Below, piece after piece: positions 1 to 10,821 of a stretch of DNA of 64,000 nt. The notes under the pieces are model-generated. The model was not told the origin of the DNA. It ran no database searches and saw only the letters and a list, made by a program, of their open reading frames with translations. A program made the translations under genes and the position numbers. The DNA comes from Diphasiastrum complanatum (taxonomy: Eukaryota > Streptophyta > Lycopodiopsida > Lycopodiales > Lycopodiaceae), in the NCBI GenBank assembly GCA_029204225.1, contig CM055097.1, positions 9,423,593 through 9,487,592 of the forward strand, in the 5' to 3' direction. The first letter of the stretch is position 1. Every line of letters starts with the position of its first letter.

Positions 1-1546
1 CTGGAGTCTGTAACTGTCTGCTCTGGACTGAGTTCCAGATAGTAGAGAAGAATGCATCATGCTGGCACTTCCCTCTCAAGGACTCGAGTAACTCATTACG
101 AATCTGAGTAAAACTCAGCTCGTTTATCTGCTAAGGGCATCTGGTAATGTATTGAATTTTCCACGTCTATATCTGATAGACATGTCAAACTCTTGCATCA
201 ACTCTGCCCAACAAGCTTTCCGACCTCTAAGCTCATGTTGATTGCAAAGGTATCTGAGACTCTCATGGTCTGTCAGGACCTCAAAGTTGGCACCATACAA
301 ATAATGCCTCCAAGTCTTAAGGGCATGGACTATAGAAAAGAGTTCCTTTTCATAGGCACTGTACCTAGTCTGAGCTGGCTCGAGTTTTTTACTCTCGAAC
401 GTAACTGGTCGTCCACCCTGAGTTAGCACAGCACCTACTGCAAAGTCGGTAGCATCTGTTTCGACCACAAATGGCTGATTGGGGTCGACGACTTTTAAAA
501 CTGGTGCTGTAGCTAAGGCTGTTTTGAGAGCATCAAAGCTCTCCTGCTGTGCCGACTCCCAAATGAACTCCTTTCCCTTCCCCTTAAGGAGATTTGTCAT
601 AGGAACTGCTATTTGAGCATATTCCTTGACAAATCGTCTGTAATATCCCGCCAAACCAAGAAAGATCTGAAGTTCCAAAATATTCTGAGGTCTCAGCCAA
701 CTGAGTATGGCTTTAACCTTATTTGGGTCCATCTTAATTCCATCTGAAGAGATAAGGTGACCCAAATATGCTACTTCTTCAACGAAGAATTCACACTTGG
801 ATTGTTTAGCATAGAGCTTATGCTTTTTGAGCAGTCGAAACACCTATCTGAGGTGTTTTAGATGCTCCTTCCTCGTTTTGCTGTGCTGGAGCATTTGTGA
901 GCCCAAATGGCATCACCTTAAACTTATAATGACCGTGACGAGTCCTAAAAGCTCTTTTCAAAACATCTTCCGATTTTATACGGACTTGATGATATCCCGC
1001 TCTGAGGTCTATTTTGCTGAAAAACTTAGCCCCGTCGAGTTGGTCAAACAACTCGTCTGCCCGAGGCATAGGGTATTTATTCTTAATTGTGACTTTATTG
1101 AGGGCTCTGTAATTTACGCAAAGACGCAAAGACCCCTCTTTCTTTTTCACCAATAGGACTGGTGAGGCCCATGGTGAACTACTGGTCTGAATTTGGCCTT
1201 TCCCAAGATAATCTGTTAACTGCCTAGTTATTTCTTCATCCTCTGTCCGGCTGACCCGATACGGAGGTTTAGAAACAGGTGCTGTACCTGGTACTAGGTT
1301 TATTACATGATCTACCTCTCTGCTAGGTGGTAAACCATGTGGCAAATCTTCAGGAAAAACATCTTTAAATTTAGACAATAAAGTTTCTAATTTACTGATT
1401 TTCTGCTGAATAGAACTGGAAATAGAAACTTCAAGAATAAACTGAAAGTCACATAAGAATACCTGATGGTCTTCGTCTCCGATTAGCTGACAGAGCTCTG
1501 AACTGCAGACCATAGGACTGTTGGGAACATCATGCTCCCCAGGCAA
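1..1546 (-). pseudogene. Broken pol (reverse transcriptase and RNase H) of Gypsy-I copy 1
   Basis: Reverse transcriptase copies element RNA into DNA and RNase H removes the RNA template. In minus-strand order 1546-818 encodes the start of RT ([16 protein letters not shown], then [10 protein letters not shown]) and 843-124 the RT thumb and RNase H ([15 protein letters not shown]). Compared with copy 2, 83 bases are missing at about position 884, which deletes the FLDD catalytic motif and shifts the frame. About ten more bases are missing near 128, ending the frame just after RNase H (DALSR). It cannot encode an active enzyme. Confidence 0.93.
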
Positions 1547-1944
1547 CTGGATCTCTCGGCCTTATGCTGAAAGCTGAGGGTGTTCTCCTGATAGTTTCTG
1601 TGGAGGGAAGGTCCTAAACTGTAGAGCCAATCTCTCCCGAGAACAATATTTGTTCGATCCAGGTGCATTATCTGAAAGTTTATTTCATCTTGGTACCCCT
1701 GAATACCAAGATTTAACTTACTTACCATAGTTTCCCATATTTTTTTATCTTCACCCTTAGCTAATGAAACTATGTACCTATGCTGACTAGGTACTTTTGG
1801 AAGTCTAAGTTTTTTAACAAGGGTGTAGTTGATGAAATTATGGGTCGCCCCATCTTCAACCATAACTCTTACTGACTGGTTACCAACTTTCCCATGCATA
1901 CGTACTAGGGCATGCGGCCCAAAACTGAAGGGTCTCGCTAGCAT
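1483..1944 (-). pseudogene. Aspartic protease region of Gypsy-I copy 1
   Basis: This is the retroviral-type protease that would cut the gag-pol polyprotein. The frame contains VMVEDGATHNFI, where other copies in the window have VMVDDGATHNFI. The active-site triad in this family reads D-G-A rather than D-T/S-G, and copy 1 has also changed the preceding Asp to Glu. The frame runs on into unrelated residues after a frameshift near 1560. It lies between the zinc knuckle (about 2060-2130) and the RT. Confidence 0.85.
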
Positions 1945-1952
1945 TGCAGAGG

Positions 1953-3129
1953 TCAGCTAGCAAGAGTGTTCATGATCTTCATGATACACTTTGATCTCGG
2001 AAGCTGCCGAGTCACTGGGGAAACATACAGTCTGAACAAGATGAACTTGTTTTTTATCTTTCTTATCTTTTTTAGTGAAAGGCCCCTTGGGACACTGTCT
2101 GACTGTGTGTCCCTTGCCCAAACACACAAAGCACAAACGTTCTTCTTTGGCTTTTTCAAAATCATCTAGTTTTAAGGGCTGTATGAGTGAAGGGTGTTTC
2201 TGAGGAGCTTCACTTTTAAATTTATCTTAAATTTCTTTTTAAATTGAAAGTCTTTCTGAGGAGGCTGCTCAGAAAGTGGTTGCTGTCTCACTCTCTTCCT
2301 ACCCACTAAATCATCATAGATTTGAGCATATCTAAAAGCTTGCTCAAGGGTAGTGGGCGAGTTTCTCTGGACCTCTACTTTATATTCATCCTTGAGGCCT
2401 CGGACAAATCCCCTGATTTTTTGATAATCATCCATATTTTTAATTTTTAACATTGCTTCTCGGTACTGCGAGATATATTGGATGAGGGACTTGTCCATTA
2501 CTGTTCTTTCCTAGGCTTCTCAGGCTCTATCAAGTTCATTTTCTGGTAGAAATTCTCTTAGGAAAGCTTATTCAAAAGCTTTCCATGACCGGGGAGTCTG
2601 CCCAGTCTCCTGGAGATTTAACCACCACTTATAGGCCATAGGCCCTAAGGAAAGACTGGCCTCAATAGCTTGCAAATGGTCAGGGGTCTGTTTAAGAGCA
2701 TGAATGTTCTTCCATTTGTTGAGGAAGGTTTGTAGAATATTTGCATTTCTATCCTTCTCGTCCCCATTAAAAGTAGGAGGTTTCAAATCTTTAAAAACAC
2801 AGGGGTGAGACCGTAAAGTCTCACCCGAAACTGATGGAAGTGGAGAAGGGGATAACTGAGAAGTGGAGGGAAGGCTTCCTTTCGCGAAACTCAAAATCAA
2901 GTTTTTGAGTTCAGTGAACGACTCGTCCACACTGGACTTGAAATTGGCTAATGCCAACTTCAGTTCATCCACTTCTGTTACCAATTGGAGAAACTGTTCC
3001 TTTCTTTGGCGAACTGTTCCTGTTCTTCCACTTCCATGGGTTCCTTCCCTTTTCTGTAAGCAAGGCTTCTGTTTCAAGTTCGTCGAAGCCTCTCTGCTGG
3101 GGTTGATCAGGTCCCAGAGGAGTGGTCAT
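1953..3129 (-). pseudogene. Frameshifted gag of Gypsy-I copy 1
   Basis: Gag forms the virus-like particle and binds RNA. The likely start is the ATG at 3129-3127 (MTTP...), by comparison with copies 2 and 4. Fragments are visible in three frames: 3077-2568 (coiled N-terminal part and WWLNLQETGQTPRSWKAF), 2498-2172 (YISQYREAMLKIKNMDDY) and 2165-1953, which spans the nucleocapsid knuckle. That knuckle reads CALCVWARDTQSDSVP out of register and is damaged relative to CFVCMGKGHTVRQC in copy 3. At least three frameshifts separate the pieces. Confidence 0.85.
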
Positions 3130-3936
3130 CTTCGGAACTGAAAGAGAGCTACCTTAACTTCTGAAGGAAAAAAGTCTAAAAGACTAATTTACAACTGTAC
3201 AAGGGAAAGGAAAGATGACTTAGCTGTACAAAGGAGGGAAAGAAAACTTAGCTGTTTCTGTGGACTGTACTTCCAAAGAAAATATCAAGAAAAGCCCTCT
3301 CAGCTCTTTTACTGCAAATTTCAGACTTGCTGTCCGGAAAAATCAGAATTCAAAACTCGAATTTGTAGGATAAAATCTGATTTGAACCTCTGACCACCCT
3401 CGCTGATTGAGCTGTGGGTCTGCTGCTCCAAAAAACTCAGGTTTGAAGCGCAAAATGTGCTCTGGATTTCTGAATTTATAGAACTGCTCGCTGATCTGAC
3501 TGAAATTCTATCTGAGGTTTCTGATCTGAAAAACAGGTGTGAAGGCTCAAAAAAATATTTAAACCTCCAATTTGGGGCTACTGGCTGCCCTCGCTGCCTG
3601 ACCAGGAATGTTGCTACTCGTTTTTGCTTATTTTGAGATCCAAAATCCCTCTCAAAATCTGATGTTCTAGCAACACCCTCAGCGCTGGACCTGCTCCACG
3701 TTTTCTATTTAGAATTTGATACATAAAAATCAAGGATAAATCCCTGATTTTTCAGCGCTGAGCCTGTACAAGGGATTGTGCCTCAAACAACTGTAAATTC
3801 CCAGCAAATTTCAAGGATTTGAAAGCTGTTCCTACAACGATTTTCCTCCTCAATTCTTTCCTGAGAATCTGAGAAATCTTTCCTGCCTTCTGATAGCTTT
3901 CTCTACTACTGCTACTAAACTCCCTAGGATGGAGAT
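3130..3936 (-). other. Leader (5' untranslated) region of Gypsy-I copy 1
   Basis: About 800 bases between the primer-binding site and gag with no sustained frame. It is alignable with the leaders of copies 2, 3 and 4 but more variable than gag. A recurring phrase, 'cagcgctg', appears several times in each leader. No independent gene is seen. Confidence 0.7.
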
Positions 3937-3949
3937 GGCTCTGATACCA
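3937..3949 (-). promoter_or_regulatory. Primer-binding site (initiator tRNA-Met), Gypsy-I copy 1
   Basis: On the minus strand this reads TGGTATCAGAGCC, the sequence complementary to the 3' end of plant initiator tRNA-Met used by most plant gypsy and copia elements. It sits one base inside the 5' LTR. It fixes the minus-strand orientation of the element. Confidence 0.93.
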
Positions 3950-3950
3950 G

Positions 3951-4307
3951 TGTAATAGATCCTAACACCACAGTAGGGCAAACACTAACTGATCCACCCA
4001 ACCTTGCATACTCCCTGATATAGAGTAAGCCCCTCCTAGCCCAGTGTGAGGACTGGTAGCATGCTACTGCCAAGTGTCGGCCACGTGTCACTGACGTGGC
4101 CGACTGCACGTTGGGACCCAACTGGGGGCCCATCCTGCTGACAGGGTCCCTAGGCTGTGTTAGGCCCGCCATGGCTATGGACCGTGCTGGGGCACACTAC
4201 TCACACTGTCTTTCCCTGTTGGTCATGTACGCTGGACACGACCCTGACTGTGGTATCTGACCTATCTGTGTTCTCTAGGGTTCGGCACTGGTTACGAGCT
4301 CGTAACA
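3951..4307 (-). repeat. 5' LTR of Gypsy-I copy 1
   Basis: An LTR of 357 bases with TG...CA ends: minus-strand start TGTTACGAGCTCGTAACC, end ATCTATTACA. Near-identical 358-base copies occur at 10448, 16483, 25112, 30975 and 50359, with a truncated one at 53886. The first bases form a short palindrome (GTTACGAGCTCGTAAC). Confidence 0.95.
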
Positions 4308-7300
4308 TGCCTCCTCTGGTGTGCTGTCGTAGTAACGGCCATGACTCTGTACTGCACGCATCCAAGCAGTTGCGGGACCGACATCTTAATCACTCTGCCC
4401 TCTATCAAGAGCCTCCTCCATCATGTCGACATAGGTAGGTATGCCACTGGCCCCCTCTGTGTGCCCTGCCTGTCTCCCGGTATATCCTGTGCCATGTGCC
4501 CCACCTCTGCCACGTGATGCACCTGTGACCCCTGCCTGTGGCGTGTGCCATGCACCTGTATCATCTGCCTCATCCCTCTCTGATCTGGCAAACACGACCC
4601 GAATGGGCTCATCCTCATCATGCTCATCCTCTGACACTGGCTCATCTGCCTCATACAATGGAGGCTCTCTGTGCTCAAGCCCAAGCTCTCTCTCATCTCA
4701 GCAAGCTCCCTCTCTCTCTCTGCCATCAATTGTGTGCCCAAGTCATCTGCAGGCATGGGATGGACGCTGTCCGTAGGCAAGTCAACCTGGCGCTCCAAAT
4801 CAGATATCTTCGTCTGCAAGGTCAAAATTGAGCGTGTCAGGACAACAACTTGATCAAAAAATTGAAACCTACATTTTAGTGAGACGTCAACCAACATGCT
4901 ATGGGAGAATAGCCCATCACCTGCAATGCGCTCGTAATGGTCGCAGTCTCCTGGCGAGACGTGCGTTGGTGCTGCAGAACACCAACCGCTCTAGCTGACT
5001 CACTGACAGCCTGTTTCTTCTCGTCGTGTGAACGAGGGCCCATGTGCTCCAATTACGCTCACACACGGAGGCAGCGCAATCCTGTGGTACGTGCAATGAA
5101 ATGGTTCAGCACATGTGCACGGGTGGAATGTCAACGAAACACAGCAAGAGAGGATGAGATGAGATGCATACCTGTGAAAGGACCCGCAGTGCAAGACGTT
5201 GTATGGAGGGATAGGTGCTACTGAACATGGTCCACCAGGTAATGGGGAGCTGCCTCCTCTCTGGATCCTGAGCAGTCGGTTGACCGAACGTGCCCATCCC
5301 GAAACGAAATGCAGCTAGCTCCTCCATGAGTCTGATAGGATCCAAGCCAATGTGTGGACCCACCCTGTAGATGTACTCAAGCCAATCCGACTCGAGCTCC
5401 CTGTCTGATATCTGTGTCGGAGAGAGGAAGAGGGGATGCAAGATGTGTGCAACGCTGTGGATACTCCTGTGAAAGTAGTTCCACCTCGTCTCCCAGATGA
5501 ACCTCAGCTCCGTCATCCTGCACGAAGTCGAAGCAAATTTTGGAAAAAACGTAACATCGACAGAAAAACAAACTAGCAAACACTGAAAAGATGAAGACCA
5601 ATTACAACACTGTACCGCTTACCTCTCTGGTTGCAAGATGGGCAGCTGCAGGAACTCTCCGATCTGGTCCATGAGCTCATACACCAGTCCAAGTGTGGAC
5701 CCCTCGCTGTCAGCCATGCGGAGCACAATATAGAGTGGTCGAAGCAGTCCTGACAATGTCTGTGCATCCCTCCAGAACTGGTCTCCCCTCACCGTGGAAG
5801 AAAAGTGCTCCCCATTCTCCGTGTGCTGAAACGTACTGGCACGCCAAAGATCACTGGCAACCATCTGTAGAAGCTGTGGCCTGCACCTGATCAGACGGTC
5901 GATGACCACCAGGTCGAATGCAAAGCGTGTGGGGGCTGGCTTACGGAGGTCCAAATGGCTGAACACCCGGAACATGGCAAGAACACGCCTCTTCCTGGTG
6001 ACTTTTGTCACCAGGAAGAGGGCCTTGCGGGCGATGGCTCTAACCCAGGGAAGTGCACCTATGTCCCCCATCATAAGGTCTATGCCGTGCGCCGCACAGG
6101 GGGTATGGACGATGTGAGGGAACTCGGCCTCTAGCAGGACACCCATCTGAACACAGTTGGTGGCATTGTCCGTCACCACCGTAACGACATGCTGGGGTGG
6201 GGGCCTATGGACAGGATGGAAGACCTGATGATGTCGTATATGAAATCTGCAGATATTACTCTCCCCCCCCTACTGCAATCCACGGCTCTCAAAAACTGTG
6301 TACCCATGCAGCTGGAGACCAAGATGTTGAGGATCGGCCTCCTCCTGACATCAGTCCAGCCATCGGACATGATGCTGCATCCATATGTGGCCCAGTGGCG
6401 GCGTAGAGGCTCCATCTCTCTAGACAAGGACTCGACCCTATCTCTCAGCATGTGTGTACAGACAACCTCTGAACCAGGGACTCTCCAGCTAGGGCTGACA
6501 GACTGTGCAAGGCGGAATGCCTTTTTGAAGGGCTCAGAATCGGTGATGGCAAAAGGTAGGTTCAGCTCGTAAATCAAACTGGGCACGGCCTATGTGGCCT
6601 CTTTGTCCATGTGCGGCTGATGCGCGCCGCGAATGGTCTGCTGCACAAGGGCTCTACCTGGTGGGCGACGGGTGGTGGACCTCCAGCATGGTGCACTAAC
6701 CGTGACGGGAATGGACGATGATGAATATGACATAGTCTGTTCTTAGGTTCAATGCGACAAGCTGGGCACTAGTGGATGCATCGGCTGTAGACGTGGAATG
6801 GGGAGAGTGGGATGCACTGGCAGGGATGGGTGCAGCAACATAAGTGGGGTGCACTTGTGGAGGGGCAAGATCTGGCATGGGATACGAAAACTGCTGGCTA
6901 GGGAGGTCATTCGGATGGGAAGGGAAGGAAGAAGGGATCTCATCCACGTCCTCGAAGGCCTCGTCAGTAGCATTCTAGGCCTGCTCGGGTGGTAGAGAAT
7001 CCATGAGAAAATCGTAAACTGGGGGCGTGCGAGCAACAGGACGTGGTGGTGGAACCGCAGTGGCAAGTGGCGGACGTGATGGGACGGGATCCACCGGAAT
7101 GGGTGTAGATGGGGGTGCGTGTGGCGGAATTGTCTGAGGGGGATGAGGGACAATGGGACGGGATGAGGATGGACTCCCTCTCCTTGTGCGTGCCAGCCGA
7201 GCAGGCAACAACTTTGGGTCAGCCACATAAGGAGTGGTGCAAAACCGGAGAACACCCTCTGAAATGGTGTTCTCCCCCGCCAGGAGCCGCAGCCCGTAGG

Positions 7301-7541
7301 TGTCCAGTAGTCGCTGCCTGTCGGGGACGGACATGTTGCCACAAGGGGCAGCACTTAAGGTGGCACCATTTTTGGCGCGTGCACCGAGCAGGTGGCTTTT
7401 AAGGCGAGTGAGGGACGCAGCAAATTCGACGAGACAGTATCGGCAACGCACGATCTTCTGACCGGTCTTGTTGGACTTGTCGGCAACCTGCCTGACAATG
7501 TCTACCTTGTCCCACAGACCGGAAAGGTCGGATTGCACCAT
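4308..7541 (-). pseudogene. hAT-D: BED/DUF659 hAT-like transposase, broken
   Basis: Transposase relic on the minus strand. Exons read by eye against hAT-B are 7541-5623, 5517-5172, 5081-4921 and 4813-4308, where Gypsy-I copy 1 cuts it. Exon 1 opens MVQSDLSGLWDKVDIV with a BED-type finger (CRYC ... H), a Pro-rich linker, then the catalytic region (YGCSIMSDGWTD; VVTDNATN; CAAHGIDL). Exon 2 holds LPITWWTMFSSTYPSIQRLA and exon 3 the hAT dimerisation domain. Damage: in-frame TAG near 6976, a 31-base insertion at 6722-6752, TAG in EAT*AVPS near 6592, and a 4-base insertion near 6195. Introns are about 90-105 bases with GT/AG ends. Confidence 0.9.
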
Positions 7542-7857
7542 TGCGAAGGAGAAAACTAGGGAAAAAATGCAGCTGAAGCTAAAGCTGGTAGGATGGATTG
7601 CTGGAAAACAAACAGCAGGGTTCACTGTTGGAGAGACGCTAAAAATGGGCGAAGGCAGGGCGAAGCAAGTCAGATGCAAGGCAGGGCATTGCGTGGGCGA
7701 AGGGCAACGCAAGGAATCGAAGGCAGACAGGCAAAAACAACAGCGATGGCAGGGCAGAGGAGGGTGCAAAAAAATTTCAGAGGAAATGCGAGGGGGGCGG
7801 TTAGGTTTAGGTAAAAAAAATATTTAAAAAAATATTCAATAATAAAAATATTAATAT
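7542..7857 (-). other. 5' flank of hAT-D transposase
   Basis: A pyrimidine/purine-biased leader upstream of the transposase ATG. It aligns with 22661-22937 upstream of hAT-B and 33700-34023 upstream of hAT-C, sharing the phrase ACCTAAACCTA followed by CCGCCCCCCTCGC on the coding strand. It is presumably the promoter or 5' UTR of the element. No separate gene is seen. Confidence 0.6.
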
Positions 7858-7927
7858 ATTGTGGTACCGCGGTACCAGTACGGTCCCGCGCTACCGGGAT
7901 CCGCGGTACCCAGTACCGCGGGACCTA

Positions 7928-7968
<41 letters not shown>

Positions 7969-7971
7969 TAT
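7858..7971. repeat. GGTACC-type palindrome block plus (TA)n at the hAT-D upstream end
   Basis: Contains GGTACCGCGGTACC and related CpG-rich palindromes (GGTCCCGCG, CCGCGGTACC), followed by an (AT)n tract at 7928-7970. The same block in the same place relative to the transposase occurs upstream of hAT-B (22471-22660, two tandem versions) and hAT-C (33563-33700). It behaves like a subterminal repeat region of the hAT element. Binding by the transposase is inference. Confidence 0.7.
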
Positions 7972-7973
7972 AT

Positions 7974-8173
7974 CATAGTTCCAGGTGCCGTGGTACGACA
8001 CAGGTGCCATAGGTGCCATATAGGTGTCGTGGAACTTCAGTTCCACGACACCTGTTTTTCTCCTTTGAAGAAAAAAAATAAAAAACAAGTGTCGTACCAC
8101 GGCACGGGTGCCGTGGTACGACACCTGGTACGGTACCTGCACCCCCACGGCACGGGTGCCGTGGGGAACTATG
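7974..8173. mobile_element. Short palindromic element (MITE-like) with CATAGTTCC inverted ends
   Basis: A 200-base unit bounded by CATAGTTCC and GGAACTATG, set between (TA)-rich tracts. Inside it the motif GTGCCGTGGTACGACAC and its complement recur several times, so much of the unit can fold on itself. There is no coding sequence. It looks like a non-autonomous element inserted in the (TA)n tract, or a further block of hAT subterminal repeats. Confidence 0.5.
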
Positions 8174-8195
8174 AATTATATTTATATATATATAT

Positions 8196-8462
8196 TAGAC
8201 ATGAGGGTCCAGGCCGTTTTGCCCGCGTCCGGCATCCGGACCTGGACGCGTCCGACCCCCGGACGCGGTGTCGGACACGTCTATTTTATTTTATTTTTTA
8301 TTTTTTTTGAAAAACAAAAAAACAGATGCGTCTGGGGGTACGGACGGACGCGTCCGTGGGTCCGGACGCAATTTTTTTTTCAAATATATTTTTTAAACAA
8401 TTTAAAATAAAAAAAAAAAAAAATCGGACGAGTCAAGACGCGCGTCCGCCATCCGCTTTCTT

Positions 8463-8510
<48 letters not shown>

Positions 8511-8695
8511 CATGAGGGTCCGGGCTGGACGTGGGCTTTTCGCGTCCGCCTCCGACGCCCGGAACCAGACGCGGGGTCGGACGCGTTCCAAAAAATTTGA
8601 AATTTTTTTTCTGAATGCGTCCAGAGGATGTGTCTAGCGTCCGGACGCGTCCGGGTCCCGGACGCGTTTTTTTATTAAAAAAAAAGGGCTCGCTG
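8196..8695. repeat. Two diverged copies of a GGACGCGTCC palindrome block
   Basis: Two tandem blocks start alike (AGACATGAGGGTCC at about 8200 and 8508) and are rich in GGACGC/GCGTCC palindromes, separated by poly(A/T) and an (AT)n tract (8463-8506). Related blocks occur at 22332-22438 and, inverted, at 54595-54720. Together with the following (GA)n they form the upstream end of hAT-A. There is no coding potential. Confidence 0.65.
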
Positions 8696-8749
8696 GCAGC
8701 AGAACAGTTCGCAGAAGCCCGAGAAGGTGAGAGAGGAGAGAAAGAGGGC

Positions 8750-9249
<500 letters not shown>

Positions 9250-10447
9250 TGCTCGTCCCATTTGGGATGAGGTGGAGTTGATGCCCGACAAAAAGTGGCG
9301 TTGCCCTTTTTGTCGAAAGCAGTTCACAGGGAACGCCTCTCGGGTTCGAGCACATTTGGGGGGATTGCGAGTCCGACCCACAGGGGGACGCTATGGGATC
9401 GACATTTGTATGGTCATCCCCTTTGCAGAGAGGGCTCGCATTCTCGAGGCATATGCTGAGCCAGGTGCTGAACCCGGTGAGCCGTCCACAGATGCCGTGG
9501 ACTCTATTTCCATTGCTGCGCCCATTGCCACCGCCCCTGCCACTGGTACACCCACCGCCACCGCCCCCTCCCCCGCCGCCGCAGCCGCACCCGCCACCGC
9601 CTCCGCCTCCGCCTCCGCCACAACCAGCCCCACCCCCTCCGCCAGTACTCCCCATGGATCCACAGCCTCCACTGTTGCACCTACGCCTGTGCCATCACCG
9701 TCAGATCTGCACGGTCCGTCCACATCCTCCGCTTCCGCACCTACACCTATGCCACCACCTCCAGGTCCCCATCGTCCATCCACATTCCGAGGCACCAGAC
9801 AGATGTCCATGCCGGGATCTTTTAGAGAGGGGCAGCACAGAGAGGCCACCAGGACCATAGCACAAATGTTCTATGACCTGAACCTCCCCTTTATCATGGC
9901 ATCATCCCGCATCTTTCGAGAGGCTATCTCGAAAGTTGCAGTCTGCGGGCCCGGCTACACACCACCCACAACCGACGCACTACGCGGCCCTTTGCTCCAG
10001 GAGTGGGTTGCATCAGTCAGAGAGAGACTAGCCGCACTGCATGAGGCTTGGGATAGATACGGCTGTTCCATCATGGCTGATGGGTGGACTGATCGTCGTA
10101 GACGTCCACTCATCAACGTGATTGTTTCTAGTTGTTACGGTTCCATGTTCCTGCGCAGCATCGACGCCTCCGAGGCAGGGAGAGTGCATTCGGTCGAGTA
10201 CATTTACGACATCATCCGCGCAGTGATAGGGGAGGTCGGGCCACATCACATTGTCCAGGTAAATTTTCTTTCATTGATTGCTTGGGCATTTACTGCTTAA
10301 TGTTGATACAATAGTTTTGCGTAGTTTTCAAATGATTGCAATGTGTTTCCAAGCTGTGAACTGATCGTGTGAACGTATCGCGAGAGGTTGTGATGGACAA
10401 TGCATCCAACTGCCGTGGTATGGGAGAGCTTCTTATGGCAGAGTACC

Positions 10448-10805
10448 TGTAATAGATCCTAACACCACAGTAGGGCAAACACTAACTGATCCACCCAGCC
10501 TTGCCTACTCCTTGATATAGAGTAAGCCCCTCCTAGCCCAGTGTGAGGACTGGTAGCATGCTACTGCCAAGTGTCGGCCACGTGGCACTGACGTGGCCGA
10601 CTGCACGTCGGGACCCAACTGGGAGCCCTAGCCTGCTGACAGGGTCCCTAGGCTGTGTTAGGCCCGCCATGGCTATGGACCGTGCTGGGGCACACTACTC
10701 ACACTGTCTTGCCCTGTTGGTCATGTACGCTGGACACGACCCTGACTGTGGTATCTGACCTATCTGTGTTCTCTAGGGTTCGGCACTGGTTACAAGCTCG
10801 TAACA
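10448..10805 (-). repeat. 3' LTR of Gypsy-I copy 2
   Basis: A 358-base LTR next to the polypurine tract. It has an A where the other LTRs have G in the terminal palindrome (tacaagctcg rather than tacgagctcg). Confidence 0.96.
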
Positions 10806-10821
10806 CTCCCTCCCCCTTAAG
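10806..10821 (-). promoter_or_regulatory. Polypurine tract of Gypsy-I copy 2
   Basis: The minus strand reads CTTAAGGGGGAGGGAG directly before the 3' LTR start TGTTACGAGC. This is the expected plus-strand DNA primer site. The same tract is present in copy 3 (25470-25485) and copy 4 (50717-50732). Confidence 0.9.

Larger units (their letters stand above)
1..4307 (-). mobile_element. Gypsy-I copy 1, Ty3/gypsy chromovirus, 5' part only
   Basis: Minus-strand LTR retrotransposon whose 5' LTR (3951-4307) is the right edge and whose 3' part runs off the left end of the window. Going leftward come the primer-binding site, a leader of about 800 bases, gag, protease, reverse transcriptase and RNase H. 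It lies inside the last exon of hAT-D: the bases right of the LTR continue that coding sequence, as alignment with hAT-B near 32331 shows. The coding part is broken by several frameshifts and by an 83-bp deletion that removes the RT active site. The target duplication cannot be confirmed because the left LTR is outside. Confidence 0.95.

Noticed and set aside
4157-4438. Conserved short frames (MLGPPWLW..., MRTGSM...) present in every Gypsy-I LTR
   Set aside because: They recur only because the LTRs are near-identical copies and they run antisense to the element; nothing supports translation.
9391-9860. Two 155-codon frames on opposite strands over the hAT-A linker
   Set aside because: They are shadows of a GC-rich, Ala/Pro-rich coding repeat; the real frame starts at 9245 and has the BED finger.
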